Assembly (NCBI GenBank): GCA_013420905.1
Contig: JAAXNY010000003.1
Span: 186,001-250,000 of the forward strand
Direction: 5' to 3'
Origin: Collybia mongolica
Lineage: Eukaryota > Basidiomycota > Agaricomycetes > Agaricales > Clitocybaceae
DNA length: 64,000 nt
In this document: positions 18,449-30,137 of the stretch, piece after piece
Position numbering within the stretch: position 1 is the first letter of the stretch
Layout: each line of letters begins with the position of its first letter
The notes under the pieces: model-generated
What the model saw: only the letters and a program-made list of their open reading frames with translations
Databases searched by the model: none
What the model was told of the DNA's origin: nothing
Translations under genes and position numbers: made by a program

Positions 18449-19339
18449 TCAATACAAAACATCTCCAAGATCACTGTAGACGTTACTCTCTTTGTATGCA
18501 CCCCCATGAGGACGTACCCCAAATGCAGTATCGATATCGTATAGGATACTTCGTGCATCGTCCGAGTCGAAGCTGCGAGTTCGCTCTCTTCTACTTCTAC
18601 CACCACTACCTCCGCCGCCGCCACCTCCTCCACCTCTACCTCCGCCACCGCCACCTCTCCCACCTCTACCTCTCCCACCTCTACCTCTCCCACTTCTACC
18701 TCTCCCACCTCTACCTCCGTCACCGCTACCTCCGCCACCTCCGCCACTGCTACCTCTGCCACCACCATAATCATCATCGCCGCCTGAACCGTAATTTCGG
18801 TCACCACGGCCACTACTACCTGCAGGTGGGCCACGCCTGCCGCGATGGCCTTGGGCTCCGTCTGTACCTTTTCCAGAGTTTTGTGTGCCCATGCTGCCCT
18901 GATTTTCGCTGCCACCTAGACCTCCACTGGGTCCAATACCATATCCACTTTTCTTACCATTAAATTTAGGTCCTTCAGGAAATTCCCTAAGCAATAGCGA
19001 AGTTAATTTGAGGAAAGGGTGATCAGGAACTTCTGACATGTGAGCTCTCGACAGCAAGCTCTGGTGCTCCCACTCCCCAGCGATAGGCACGATTACATCT
19101 GATCCGATAGAATCAGGGACTGGATCCTGCTTATTCAAGGCTTTTCGGTGACGCTTTCCAGCAAGGTGCGAATCTTTGCTTGAAACATTCATCTGAATGT
19201 TACATTGGATACATGTCCAAAGATCAGTAACATTTTCAGAGGGTCTTGGACACAGCTTCAGGTGTATATCTCGTAGATACTCTGGCTTCGTCGTATGGCA
19301 AGTCGGGCACGTCCACAACGACACTGTTGGTTTGCGCAT
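18449..19339 (-). CDS. Matrin/U1-type zinc-finger protein with long RGG/Gly-rich tail
   Basis: 296 residues from the ATG at 19339-19337 (MRKPTVSLWTC); the longer frame to 19393 lacks an ATG. Residues 10-32 hold WTCPTCHTT...HLKLCP, a Cys/His cluster. Residues about 40-66 hold WTCIQCNIQMNVSSKDSHLAGKRHRKAL, the C-x2-C-x12-H-x5-H pattern of U1/matrin zinc fingers that bind structured RNA. A spacer with acidic and hydrophobic stretches follows, then about 90 residues of Gly/Arg/Ser (GRGGRGRGGRGGGGGGRGG), and a short ordered C terminus (DDARSILYDIDTAFGV). RGG boxes bind RNA and favour condensates by family knowledge. RNA-binding function is inferred. The Gly tract is coded by a simple GGN/AGN repeat that may vary in length between strains. 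An upstream exon cannot be excluded. Confidence 0.7.
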   Translation of the reverse strand: MRKPTVSLWTCPTCHTTKPEYLRDIHLKLCPRPSENVTDLWTCIQCNIQMNVSSKDSHLAGKRHRKALNKQDPVPDSIGSDVIVPIAGEWEHQSLLSRAHMSEVPDHPFLKLTSLLLREFPEGPKFNGKKSGYGIGPSGGLGGSENQGSMGTQNSGKGTDGAQGHRGRRGPPAGSSGRGDRNYGSGGDDDYGGGRGSSGGGGGGSGDGGRGGRGRSGRGRGGRGRGGRGGGGGGRGGGGGGGGGSGGRSRRERTRSFDSDDARSILYDIDTAFGVRPHGGAYKESNVYSDLGDVLY

Positions 19340-21047
19340 TGCTATAACAGCGGCGAAAGGAGTGTCGTCCCCGTCCAGGCGATAAGCGCCCAATTCATTA
19401 TCAGTTCGGAGTTCCCACGAACGCTATGATCACGAGGAAGTCCCATTTTTCTTTGCGTCTCCCATGCTAATTTCCATTCCATATTGTAGGTGCACAGAAG
19501 ACCTTTTCGTCAGGATTTCTCAACAGTCAGCCGCTTTATGATGAAGTTTCTCCGATGGTATCGACGTGACGAGCACTCGAGAACCTTCCAGGACCTGCAG
19601 CCTCCTTGATATCATGATGGCACCTCGCTCAATTACCTCCAAGGCTGATCCGTCTAGCGACAAATCACGACAGTCAGGAGGACCTTTGCATCCTTCCATA
19701 TCCTTTAACTCCAACCATTGTCAGTTATGTGATTTGAGGTTCTGGATCTCAACCTAAGGCCTTGATCAGTCCCCACACACTGCCAGATATCCCAGTTCGC
19801 TGTTTCTTTACTAGGGAGTCGCTCTTTCTGTAAGCAAGGCAGGTTGTTCTCAAGGTTACATACACACGGGCCGAACAATTAGAGCAAAATCGGTCATATT
19901 TTTTTTTTCCGATGACACACTCTCACGGCTGGCTCGCACCGCAATGAGACGCCTGGTACAGGAGACACAGCGAGGCTCCTCTCACCGTGAATCGTCAACA
20001 GTCTACAGAGAGCTCCACTCGGCAAATTCTTCTGTTGAATTCACCCCTGCGTGGTTGCGGAGTTCGTAAGCATGTCTGTCACGGGATTCGGGAAGCACTC
20101 CTCCGGAGTCCTTCCCCGCTTGCACTTGTTTGTCTGCGGCTTCTTCCAACGGCTTTGTCCCGCCCCAGTCGCACAGTTGGAGCCCCTATATCGTGACAAC
20201 GATTGACTGTTCCATGCTTGTACGATGAACCTCTCAGGACCGACGATAAAGTAAGTATGCTAAGAAATCGTGATCGCATCCGTTACCATTTGTTAACAGA
20301 TGGTGATGATTTCAAACACCCCTTTTAACCAACAATCCTAGAACGATCGTGACGGCTGAACATATCCATTTTAAGCTTCGTTGCCGACGGATACCACATC
20401 TCCCTTGAGCCTTACATAAGTGGGATAATTTTCTGATCCAACCCTCCCCGATTTTCATTGCAATCTAATATCAACACGGAGGCAGCAGAAACGGATGATC
20501 ATCGCGAGACTGTATTTGTACCTTTCATAACACAACCTGGATTCGAAACCGATTGCCTCTGGACCGTTTTTGGCTACGGGAAACAGCGAGACTGCATGTG
20601 GGGTTCACGTATCCATGGACAAGGTGAGCTAAATATAAAAGTTCACTTGACAAACTTCTAAAACTCTCTTTTGCAGATCATCATCGGGATAGCCTTCCAA
20701 ACAGGGATAAGGTAACACAGAGGGGTCATATGAGGTCGGTCGGTATCATACGATGAGCTTACTCCATACGTCCCGAAAGACAAATTTCGTCTACGCGAGA
20801 ATCCCCGACCTCATTTAGACCTGGCTTCTTTTCGAGAGAGGAGCCGAAAGCAGGCCCCACATGACACCCAGGCCCACGGCCAATCATTGGCAGCTTGGAT
20901 TTCCCGAAACCCATTCAGTAGGATGACAGATACCGGCTTGCCACACAGTCCGGTGTTCTTCGAGAATCTCCCGCTATTATAATTACTCCATCGATACAGC
21001 CCGTTGCGCAAGTACAATTTTCCACGTCTCTTCAAACTCTGACCGCC
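19340..21047. other. Intergenic, no supported gene
   Basis: Short ORFs only; none has a family signal or a splice-consistent partner. The last bases, before CCGCCATGG at 21043, form the 5' flank of DUF6534 gene B. Confidence 0.4.
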
Positions 21048-23028
21048 ATGGTCGAGGTCGGTGCAGCTATGGTTGATATTCCGCGAACACAAGGTGCACT
21101 CCTCCTGGGAGGGCTTTTCTCCGCAGGGTACGTCGTCATCTATTCAATGCTTCAACGTCCGCCCTAAAGAAGCGCGCCAGGCTCTCAGGCATCGTTGCCG
21201 TACAGGTTATCGTATACTTCAAGTTATACCCCTTGGATGAGCCAATCATTAAAACACTGGTATATTCTTCCAGAGTCTTGTCGCGTTCTTATGAACATCT
21301 TTTCATTTGGAACTGTCTTAGGTTGTTCTCGTATGGTACGTGGCATCCACAGTCATTTCGCAAAATGCTAACTCCCGTCAAGGCTTCTCGACCTCGTACA
21401 TACCGGCTTTACGTGGGCAGCAATCTGGGAATATCTCATAGTATATTACGGTAACGCCGCCAATACGGACATTATTCCTTTGTGAGTGGTTCGCGTATCA
21501 TAGGAAGGTCGGGGCTCATTTAGTCGGTGTCAACAGGAGCCTTTCGGTATGCCTCATTTTTTCGCGTAGCATATTACGACTCACCATTGCCTTACCTACA
21601 GCTCACAATTGTATTCACGGTAAAAAAATTTTCCCTTTTTCTTGAGCATATCTGACGACATCGCTCTAGGCGATCCTCACATTTTTCGTACACTGGTAAG
21701 TTCTCATGGCACGCAAAGTTTCTTCGTTTTGACGTATCCCCAGTTTCTTCGCCCACCGGATACATCTCCGTAAGTATGACGATCCCCTATCTGTCTATTG
21801 AAGCGAACGATTATCTCCTCTACCCTCGTAGTGAGCAAGAGAAATTGGTTCATCACATGTCCAATCGTAAGGAACAACCTCAGCACTACCGAACGAAAAC
21901 TGACGCCCACCTAGCTGTTCCTTGCTGTTTGTCGACTCTGTAAGTAGACTCGTCCGACATTTCGTTTCTGACCCTTATATATGTGTCAATCCTGCCGAAT
22001 GAAAGGCTCCGCTTCTGGTAGGATCTTCTTTCCCTCCATTTGGATCACTTCACTCACGCTTGCCTTCCTAGCCACAAGTGCCGAAATGTGAACAACTTTA
22101 CAATTCTTCCATTTTCCCTGCCGATCTCACGTGCGTAATATTCAAGGATCCGCCTCCAAAGCTTCAGTATTTTCAAACAGAGATTTCGGGTGCGTAGAGA
22201 TATTCTCTCTCAAATGGAGTCTAACTTATCGTCATACAGTGGCTGTTTTCTCTCGGCCTGGCACTTTCATCGACAGTAGATATCTTCGTCACGCTCTCTC
22301 TTTTTGCGTTGCTCCAGAATAGCCGGTCACGCTCCTTAACGTTCGTTTGTTTATTTTTACGCACCTCTTTTCTCTGACCAATCTTTCATTAGCCTCGATC
22401 ACGTCATCGACTCCCTCATTTTATACGCCTTTGAAATCGGATCTTTGACATGGTGTGTCAATTTCACCGTGTAGAGAGGGGTGTGAATTGACAGTGTCTT
22501 TCAGCGCTGGGACGATTGTGTCAATGATATGCGTGAGTAGCAACGTCACACCGGAAACATCTAATCCCGACTTATTATGGAACTTAGTGGTTGACCATGA
22601 ACGACAATCTTATTTTTATGGGGCTCCACTTCGTGATTGGAAAATGTCAGTAATATTTTAGTCCTTTCTTATAATCTGACTTACTTCCAACATGATATCC
22701 AGTCTACGCGAACTCTATTTTGGCAACGTCTGTCACCCCTTTTGATCGTTTATCATGCACTGACATAAGGCGGATACATCAGTTTGAATACTCGTCATGA
22801 GCTCCGTCGCGCTCAGACTTCACACGATATGACACCCCAATTTGACATCGATACCCAGCGGCCCCGAACATTGCAATTCCGAAACCCCTTCGTATGTCTT
22901 TATTATCGTCATGTACCCCTGAAAGTCTAAAATATCCATAGGATACAGAGGATCATAACATCCAGTTACGTCCTGTGCACATTAACGTGGAAAAAAGTGT
23001 GCAGCTTGGATACGACAGTGAGCATTGA
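21048..23028 (+). CDS. DUF6534-type seven-helix membrane protein B
   Basis: About 316 residues over about 20 small exons, starting at CCGCCATGG (21048). Exon 1 is 21048-21127 and exon 2 is 21181-21259. Later exons include a 14 nt (GTTGTTCTCGTATG), a 10 nt (GAGCCTTTCG) and an 18 nt micro-exon, in the same order and length as in gene A. Hydrophobic segments: [119 protein letters not shown]. The last two form the DUF6534 signature. The C terminus VHINVEKSVQLGYD matches gene A. Every junction has GT-AG ends and keeps the frame in my reading. Role unknown; a plasma- or endomembrane protein by topology. Confidence 0.85.
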
Positions 23029-23977
23029 GTAATCTCGCAGGATTTCCTCCTGTGAGGTTGACTCTTATTTTATTTTGCTGTAGGCCCCCGTATTACTCGT
23101 ACTTTCATTCGAGAATAACCGCCGTTCCTCCCGATAGAACCCATTTCGTTTATTGTAGCCCGTCGAACGTCCGGTACACGATCATTTTCCGACCAAGAAT
23201 CCAGCATACGGAAGGATCATTCTGGACTCTCTGATAACTTCGATTCGAAATGAAATTATGTTGAGAGGGACCCAGAGAAGAGTTCGTGATTTTTGGAACT
23301 CTGAAGTGTGTAGGATAGTTCAACGATCCATTGACTCTGTATAAATACGTACAAAACGCAGTTGTTCATTGGTATATGTAAATCACGGCTTTTAAGTGCT
23401 TGTGCGCCGCCGTCGAATGGACCCGGATGTCCTCCTGCGGCACATCTAACCCGAAGGAAGCCTGAAATTTCGCAGATTTCTTGAAACAAATACCTCAGGG
23501 TACTATGGATGGGTCTGATAAATCTTTAGTGCTTCTTGTGAGTGACGCTCAATAAAAAAACAAGTCAAACTTTTCGACATTAGTCGAAAAGATAAAGTCT
23601 CTCAGTTAGATTTAAGTTGATTTTACGGCAAACTTGTACAGACTATGTCAAAATCTCGCCTCAGGCACTAACTGGATATGATTTTCCATTCTTACCGAGA
23701 GTGATGATGCATGGCAGGTTTTAACGCGTTCCTCTATTTTAAAATTAAACTTAGATGTCCGGACCGGTGTTAACATGTGTTTATGAACAAACACGGCTGC
23801 CAGCCTGGCACGCGGTTAACACATTCCGACCTAAGACTCTAAACGACACCAAGCAGTTTCTCTCCTGAAATTCTACCCAACACATCCTCGGTATGTCATT
23901 GTGCCTTGAATATTCCTTTAAAACTCTCAAGACCCGTATCAGATACCTTAGAAAGTCGCCTTGTGAAAGAAATCAAT
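23029..23977. other. Intergenic, 5' flank of F-box gene 2
   Basis: No supported ORF. AT-rich with scattered pyrimidine tracts; the promoter of the gene at 23978 is expected in the distal part. Confidence 0.4.
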
Positions 23978-25345
23978 ATGTCAGCCCATCCGAACGTTAA
24001 CAACATTGCCAATGATGACACTGGAACGTTCAGGAGGGGGGATCAATCAAAATTTGAAGATGACAGAAAATTCATCGCTCAATCAATCGCGAACACCGGA
24101 CAAGTTATTCTCCCACCCGAAATCATAGGATCTATATTCCGTCGATGCGTCGAAGGAGAGAGAATATTCATCCCTATCTGTCATGATTGCTCCGCTGTGA
24201 CAATCCCATGGGCATTAGGTCAGGTCTGTTCGCGATGGAGAGGTATTTTGATGAGCGATCCGACAATTTGGTCTTCCTTAACCATATCGTATGAAAATGT
24301 TTGGGATAAAGAAGCGTTAACACGAAAGATCCAAGAGATCATACTCCCCCGGAGTAAACTTGATCTGATATCGTTTACATCCTCTAATGTCGAAGCTCTG
24401 GACGATGCCGTCTATTACACCGGTGCGGTGCCCACACTCATCATGCCCAACTTGGCGCGGTTTCAACGCCTTATTCTCTCCATGGCTCGGACGGAACTGG
24501 AGCCTCTGATCACCTCCTCACCCGGCCTGATGATATCGTTAGAAACCTTGGAGCTGGAATTCACCAATGCCGACCGTTTCGAATTTCACCGCGGCTCAAT
24601 TACAGCTTTTGAAGACGCCCCAAACCTTCGCAAGGTACATTTTACAGCTCGCTATTTTTGTGAATTCCGGGGACAAGGTCCATTAACTCTACCGTGGGGT
24701 CAGTTGACGGATATCGACATTAGCCTCAACCTACCATATGCAGCGGTAATTGAATTTCTCCCCCACTGTACCCAGCTTGTTAACTGCAGGCTGTCCGTCG
24801 GATGCATGGACGAACTCCATGAACTCGCCTCACCGAACAAATTTACGCTGCCACGACTCCAGTCCATCACTTTGTATAGTGCATATATTGATACTTATGC
24901 GTGCCCAAGCCTTCTTACACTCCTCATCCTCCCCGCGTTAAAAGACTTCACGCTGCGCTTGTACGACGAAGTTTCCGTGCAGAGTATAATATTTGCGCTT
25001 ATCGATCGCTCTGGGTGCCAACTGGGGCGCTTCGAAATAGCCGGGTACTTCAACGACGCTATTCATGATGTGGATGAACTGTTACAGATGATGCCGTCCC
25101 TCAGGAGACTGGTCGTTCCCCGCGATCTCATTCTTCCTACGTCCACGATCAGACACATGATGACTGGTGAATTGGTTCCATGTTTGGAAGCAATACATTG
25201 TCAAGTCGCATCACTTCCTTTGATGCTTGAACTGCTTCAGAGTCGAGGGTCTGGCAAGTCACCCGGAGCTCCGGACGCGTACAAAGGCATCCGCTGTTCC
25301 GTACTCTGGGGTCATGGGAAGCCAGAATGTAAGTGCGAAGCTTAA
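23978..25345 (+). CDS. F-box-like / LRR-type protein 2
   Basis: Single-exon ORF of 455 residues from the ATG at 23978 (MSAHPNVNNIAN). The frame is open further upstream but without an ATG. The F-box core QVILPPEIIGSIFRRCVEG is at about residues 46-64, followed by IPWALGQVCSRWRGILMSDPTIWSSLTI at about 78-105, the usual W-R-x-x-x-x-x-x-x-L-W pattern. Leucine-rich segments follow (LISLETLELEF, LTLPWGQLTDIDISLNL, FTLPRLQSITLYSAYI, LLILPALKDFTLRLYD, LLQMMPSLRRLVVPRDL). Expected to be a substrate receptor of an SCF ubiquitin ligase; target unknown. It lies between two DUF6534 genes, but nothing ties it to them. Confidence 0.85.
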   Translation: MSAHPNVNNIANDDTGTFRRGDQSKFEDDRKFIAQSIANTGQVILPPEIIGSIFRRCVEGERIFIPICHDCSAVTIPWALGQVCSRWRGILMSDPTIWSSLTISYENVWDKEALTRKIQEIILPRSKLDLISFTSSNVEALDDAVYYTGAVPTLIMPNLARFQRLILSMARTELEPLITSSPGLMISLETLELEFTNADRFEFHRGSITAFEDAPNLRKVHFTARYFCEFRGQGPLTLPWGQLTDIDISLNLPYAAVIEFLPHCTQLVNCRLSVGCMDELHELASPNKFTLPRLQSITLYSAYIDTYACPSLLTLLILPALKDFTLRLYDEVSVQSIIFALIDRSGCQLGRFEIAGYFNDAIHDVDELLQMMPSLRRLVVPRDLILPTSTIRHMMTGELVPCLEAIHCQVASLPLMLELLQSRGSGKSPGAPDAYKGIRCSVLWGHGKPECKCEA

Positions 25346-26200
25346 TAGATTTTACGAGTTTAGGCGGGTCGTGGAGTGCTTATAGATATTGCCTCTTATT
25401 TAATGAGAGAAGGGTGGGACATCGGTGTGCATGTGCAAGGACTTATTAATCACTTCGCTACTTGAGAATTGTAGTCGAACCATCTCAATGTGCTCAGGCT
25501 AATCCTGGTTATATAATTTAATCAATTCGGGGGTCAAACGAGTACCCCATTACAAATGAGCGCCTATGACGACCTGTCGCATTGATAATTAACGCTCACA
25601 GCCTGATTTTTGAGCGCAGGATGCGAGTCGTTAGGTTTTTTCCTTCACGATCAGTACGGATTTTATTAGCGATTGCACACACACTCTTTGGTGGTTACGG
25701 TAGGTGGGTGAGTTTGAGTGCAGAGAAACATCAAAACAATGGTTGTTAATATTTTCGCTTGGTACTTCCATCTGGAGTTGCAGAATAAGAATCAAATAGT
25801 CTATGTCCTTGTGGGCCGCTACGATTAAACTCACTGACGAGATTTCCGGGAAGTCGCTCGGTATTCTGCACGGTACTGCGGTCGCAATAAAGGCGTATTC
25901 AACTGACGAGGCGAAAAAATCTATTCTCCAATAACATAATTTACATACCCCGAGTGTTCCCTTTATATATTTGTAACATCTACGTCAATATTTATACATA
26001 GGTTATGATTCCATAGAATCCTGTCATATTACATAAGTTTTTGCATAATTGCTTCCCATAATGTCACTTATACAAAGGCCAATTGTTCCGTGTTCGCAGT
26101 AGATGGACGAGTTTGGGAATATATAAACACCGGATCAAGCGCATGCAACATGCTTATGCTTCGTTCGACATTTGTTTGAAGCTTGGGAATAGGCAAATGA
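25346..26200. other. Intergenic between convergent genes
   Basis: AT-rich, short ORFs only. Likely contains the 3' ends of F-box gene 2 (plus) and DUF6534 gene C (minus). Confidence 0.4.
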
Positions 26201-28150
26201 TTACTTCATGATTTGATGTATTAGCACAATCAGACTCACCGGTGTGAGTTTCGGAAAATCACTCAGGGCGCTCAGTGGTCGCTGTATAGTCTGTTTCGCA
26301 ATGAGGGAAAACTCTTCCATTGGCTACGAATTACACCTACCGGGGAACCACTATCGTTGGTTTGCGTATAAGAAAATCCCTGGGTCAAGGCGCGATCTGT
26401 TAACGATTGGAAACGGCCCCAACGGTCATGCAGGCTGCTCCTGGCGTTGAGACTAGGGAATGTTAATATAACAAAGCGTTACCAAGAAAGGAAACTCACG
26501 TCGCCAATAGCGAATTTGCGTAGACTGACGGACGAATCAGTGGAGATCCAAGAGAAGATAGAAGCGCCTCACATTTGCCGATAAAGAAATGAATACCCAT
26601 GAATATCAAATTTGTGGGCATCGTGAGCCACTAAATTACAGCGTCAATGGTGGTGAAATAGTGTAAAATGCATATGCGTACGCAGATCATAGATACAATG
26701 GTAGTGGTACTGATCATTTCGTTAGATTCGTAACGGGTAAACGTAAAGGCGAGCGAGGGGACGTACCATGTCAGTGCGAAATTTTCGAGTGTGTAAAGTG
26801 CTAGGGAATCGAGAATGTGATTCATGCTACCCCCCTGTCTTAATCTTGATGGTCAACGGCTATGAAAGTCATCTTACCTCGAGTCTTTCTTCCGCCCGAC
26901 CATTAGCATGTAGCACAGGAGACCAGTTATGAGGATGTCGACGAGGCACGAGGTTGCGAGACCCATGGTAAAGCACCACTGGAATGGCGGTTAAATCGAG
27001 AGGAGAGTAGTATAGACGGAAACCCTACAGTATACTGAACAACAAAGGCTTTGAGGCTTCCTAGCACAATCCTGAGTAAAAATGTCAGAACTTCGGCACC
27101 CCACAAGATGCGCGAAACGCGAAACTCACATTTTTGCTGTTGTCACTGATCAAGGTGTTTGTCAATAAGGGATATGCAGAAGGTTTTTGGTAACGCACGA
27201 CAGGCAAGGCCTAGGGGAAGAAATTAACAGAGAGAGGTCTAATAGTTGGTACAACTTACAAAGGCGCAAGCACGCGATAATGAGCTAAAGGTGGTGTGGA
27301 ATGCAGGGTTAACGATTATGTTGTCGGGATAGCTTAACGACTCACTAATGGGATAGTGATCCAGAAATTGTGCCGGCTGACTGGACTTCATGGTCAGTGT
27401 CGAAAGATGGGACGGCTCTAGAGGCTCACATCTGTATATCCGATGTATGAAGAAACTATGCAAAGGGAACTCAATATTTTCAATCGAGATGAAACAAATA
27501 AAAACATGATTCACCAGTGCACGAGGAATGTAACAACTGCCTTGTGCAAGGAGTGAACGATAAGAATTATGACGAAGAAATATTTAGGTACCGTGCATAG
27601 TATTGTGAGCTGTTAAAAAAGTTAAAAGGATGATAAGTACCACTGAAGTCTTCCGGGGAGGATGGGCATACCGGGACACTCCTGGAAGCAAGGTGAAGGG
27701 TGTCAGATTCTCAATTTCGTTTCGACGATAGGCCCCTTACCAGGTGATAACGTCGACCCTCGCAGCCTCTCCAAAGTGCCGAATAAGATAGTCCCACAAT
27801 GTCACACCCACGAAGATGGTGTGAGAAATATCAAGCAACCTTGTGTGTCGAGAATTCATATCGACTAAAGCAATAAGATGATGTACGTACCATACATATG
27901 CGACCTAGAAGAACAAATTGGTTCGATACGATATAAGGGCGCGCAGAACTTATTTTACCCACCAGCATCTTGGTGCCAAACGGATCTACAGAAAAACGTT
28001 TAAAATAAGTAAGGGCCTGAGTTGCGACGACTCCAGAGAACCTAAAAATAGGCGTGAGCGTAAGTCGTGCTACAGAGAAAATGTAGTTCACATCGATGCG
28101 GTGAGACCACCAGCGAGCAGCGCACCAAGTGTAGAAGGGATACCGACCAT
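26201..28150 (-). CDS. DUF6534-type seven-helix membrane protein C
   Basis: Minus-strand paralogue of genes A and B, starting at the ATG at 28150-28148 (MVGIPSTLGALLAGG). The exons follow the A/B pattern: VVATQALTYFKRF, VAYV-WLLDISHTIFVGVTLWDYLIRHFGE, micro-exons GAGTGTCCCG and [113 protein letters not shown]. All junctions I followed are GT-AG and in frame, ending at TAA 26203-26201. The C terminus differs from A and B and lacks their VH-x-x-V-E-(K/R)-S-x-Q-L motif, so either the last exon is different or my final junction is wrong. The last three helices form the DUF6534 signature. Function unknown. Confidence 0.8.
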
Positions 28151-30137
28151 ATCGCCTACACGTTCGATAGGAAGTAGGGAGTGGTTTCAACGGAATGATC
28201 GAAGCAGTGTCTGGCATTTAAGTAGGCTGTAAAATTACAATACCTTCAATTTCGAGGACCCTTTGGCCCTGGGACTTCGCCCGACAGATGATATGCAGGG
28301 AGGACTGGAAGCAATGGGAGTTCTGGATGGAAAAAGTTCCTCCTGTCGGGGGATAGAAAAAAGCTGTATTGAACAGAAGTACGTGAGAATAAACGCCAAT
28401 AATAATGCCAAACACATACCAAAAAGCTTGAAGGGAATGATCACATTCGTTAGACATATCGGGGAAACCTCTCAGGTAAAACATGTGGACGCCTAGGGCT
28501 TCCCAGCCGGGGCACGACCTTCATTGGTTATATTAGCGTTGAGAGGGTGGTATTTGGGGTTATCGCGGGGATATCTGAACTTCAGCGCTGACCTTGGAAT
28601 AGAAGCGCAACGTTGAGGAAAACTCGGTTTTGCTTCCATGTACAAACACCTGGGTGAATTCGGGTGCTTTTGCGAGTCATTTCGAATATAAGCTCAACGA
28701 TATTAATCAACTATGATACACATCATGCCATCCTTTCGAAGAGAAAGGAGCCAACCTGTGTGCGAAAAGCATCCCTGCTATTATTATTAAAGATATGACA
28801 AACGCCGTACAGGTGGATTGGAAGCCGGGCTCGCTTATCAACACCGGGCAGGGGGATCTGTCCGGAACCAATGGGTGATTAACGCCAGTCGAAGATGGAG
28901 TAAATTGAGAACGTGCAAGACATAGCTTCACGAATGATGGAATGATTCATTGCTTCACGTTAATGAATACTTGGCGATTCATGCAAGCATGAAGAGAAGC
29001 TCGACTTTTGAGAGTGTCTCAGGGAAGGTGCGAACTATCTGTGCCTTGATTATGGAAGTGGTAAAGCAATGTAGGTTTGGATATTCCCCGTATAGGTAGA
29101 CTTGGTAAGTTCGAGCTTCAAGGTAGAGAAAATACAAACTTGAGCAAAGCTTGAGAGTTCGGCGACCCTTGCCGACCTGCCGCGTGAATTGTAAGCGGAG
29201 CTTTAATCGATTGTTCAACACGAAAATGTTCAACTTTTTGGACAATCTCAACATCTCGACATCTCGAACTCACCAGTTCTGTGCTTGTAAAATTTTCACT
29301 GGGGATTATTGACCTGGGGGGGCTTTGGCGGTGGGACGGTCTGACGATGGCTTCTCGTTGCTTATTGGTCGCTATGTCTGTAGTCCTAATTTTGGATCGG
29401 GTTTGCGTCCAGACTAACAACTAATTGCATTGCATAACCTCGAGCTAAATTATTCTCGTCATTAGGGTAATACCTTGGTCCCCGGCAACAGAGCTAGTAA
29501 GCATCCCAGCTACCACACCCATTTCGTCTGGACAAAACAGTGGGACGCAGATTAAATATATCTCCTGGCCTGGTAGGAGGGGCTTTGTCAGTCCTGATTA
29601 GTGAGGCCCTCAGGCTTATTCGAAGCTTCAAACCGAGGCTGAAATGTAGGTAGGTGGCAAGGACTTCCTTAAATTATTCGTGTCAACTCGAACTTATATA
29701 TATATCGATATTCCCTAGAGGATCAACGGGACTCGGTCCAGGTCCGTTTTTGATGGAGATCATGAAACCGTCTCTCGTGACACTGATTGAACGCTACTTG
29801 GATGAATTGAGAATTGGGAGACGTGTGAGCACGTGGGTCCCGTGACAATTTCATATGTGCTGGTATGGGTATTTCTAAATTCATCCCAAGCTGAAGCACC
29901 CCATAACTTTTTGTTCTTTGTCAGGAGCGTCGACGCGCGGTTCAAATCATGGTCTGTGTATTCTGACTTTCCTGTGTCAGCTTTCTGATTTCCGATTCTG
30001 CAGGTCAGCCACTCTCATAAGGTCTCTGCAATGCACCGAGCTCTAAGAATTGCTGAAGTCTTTGCACTCTCTGAGACGTTTTAAAGCGGAGCTCAAGGAA
30101 TGAACTAGGTTCTCAAACGCGATATCAGCGAATCGTC
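28151..30137. other. Intergenic, no supported gene
   Basis: Contains short hydrophobic minus-strand ORFs just upstream of gene C (28218-28484, YVFGIIIGVYSHVLLFN) which may be a remnant of a membrane protein, but no family could be assigned. A (TA)n tract lies near 29697-29709. Otherwise nothing. Confidence 0.35.

Noticed and set aside
18496..18963. Plus-strand 155-residue ORF rich in His, Leu and Tyr
   Set aside because: It is the mirror of the Gly/Arg-rich repeat of the minus-strand zinc-finger gene.
29697..29709. (TA)n tract
   Set aside because: Too short to be more than ordinary simple sequence.
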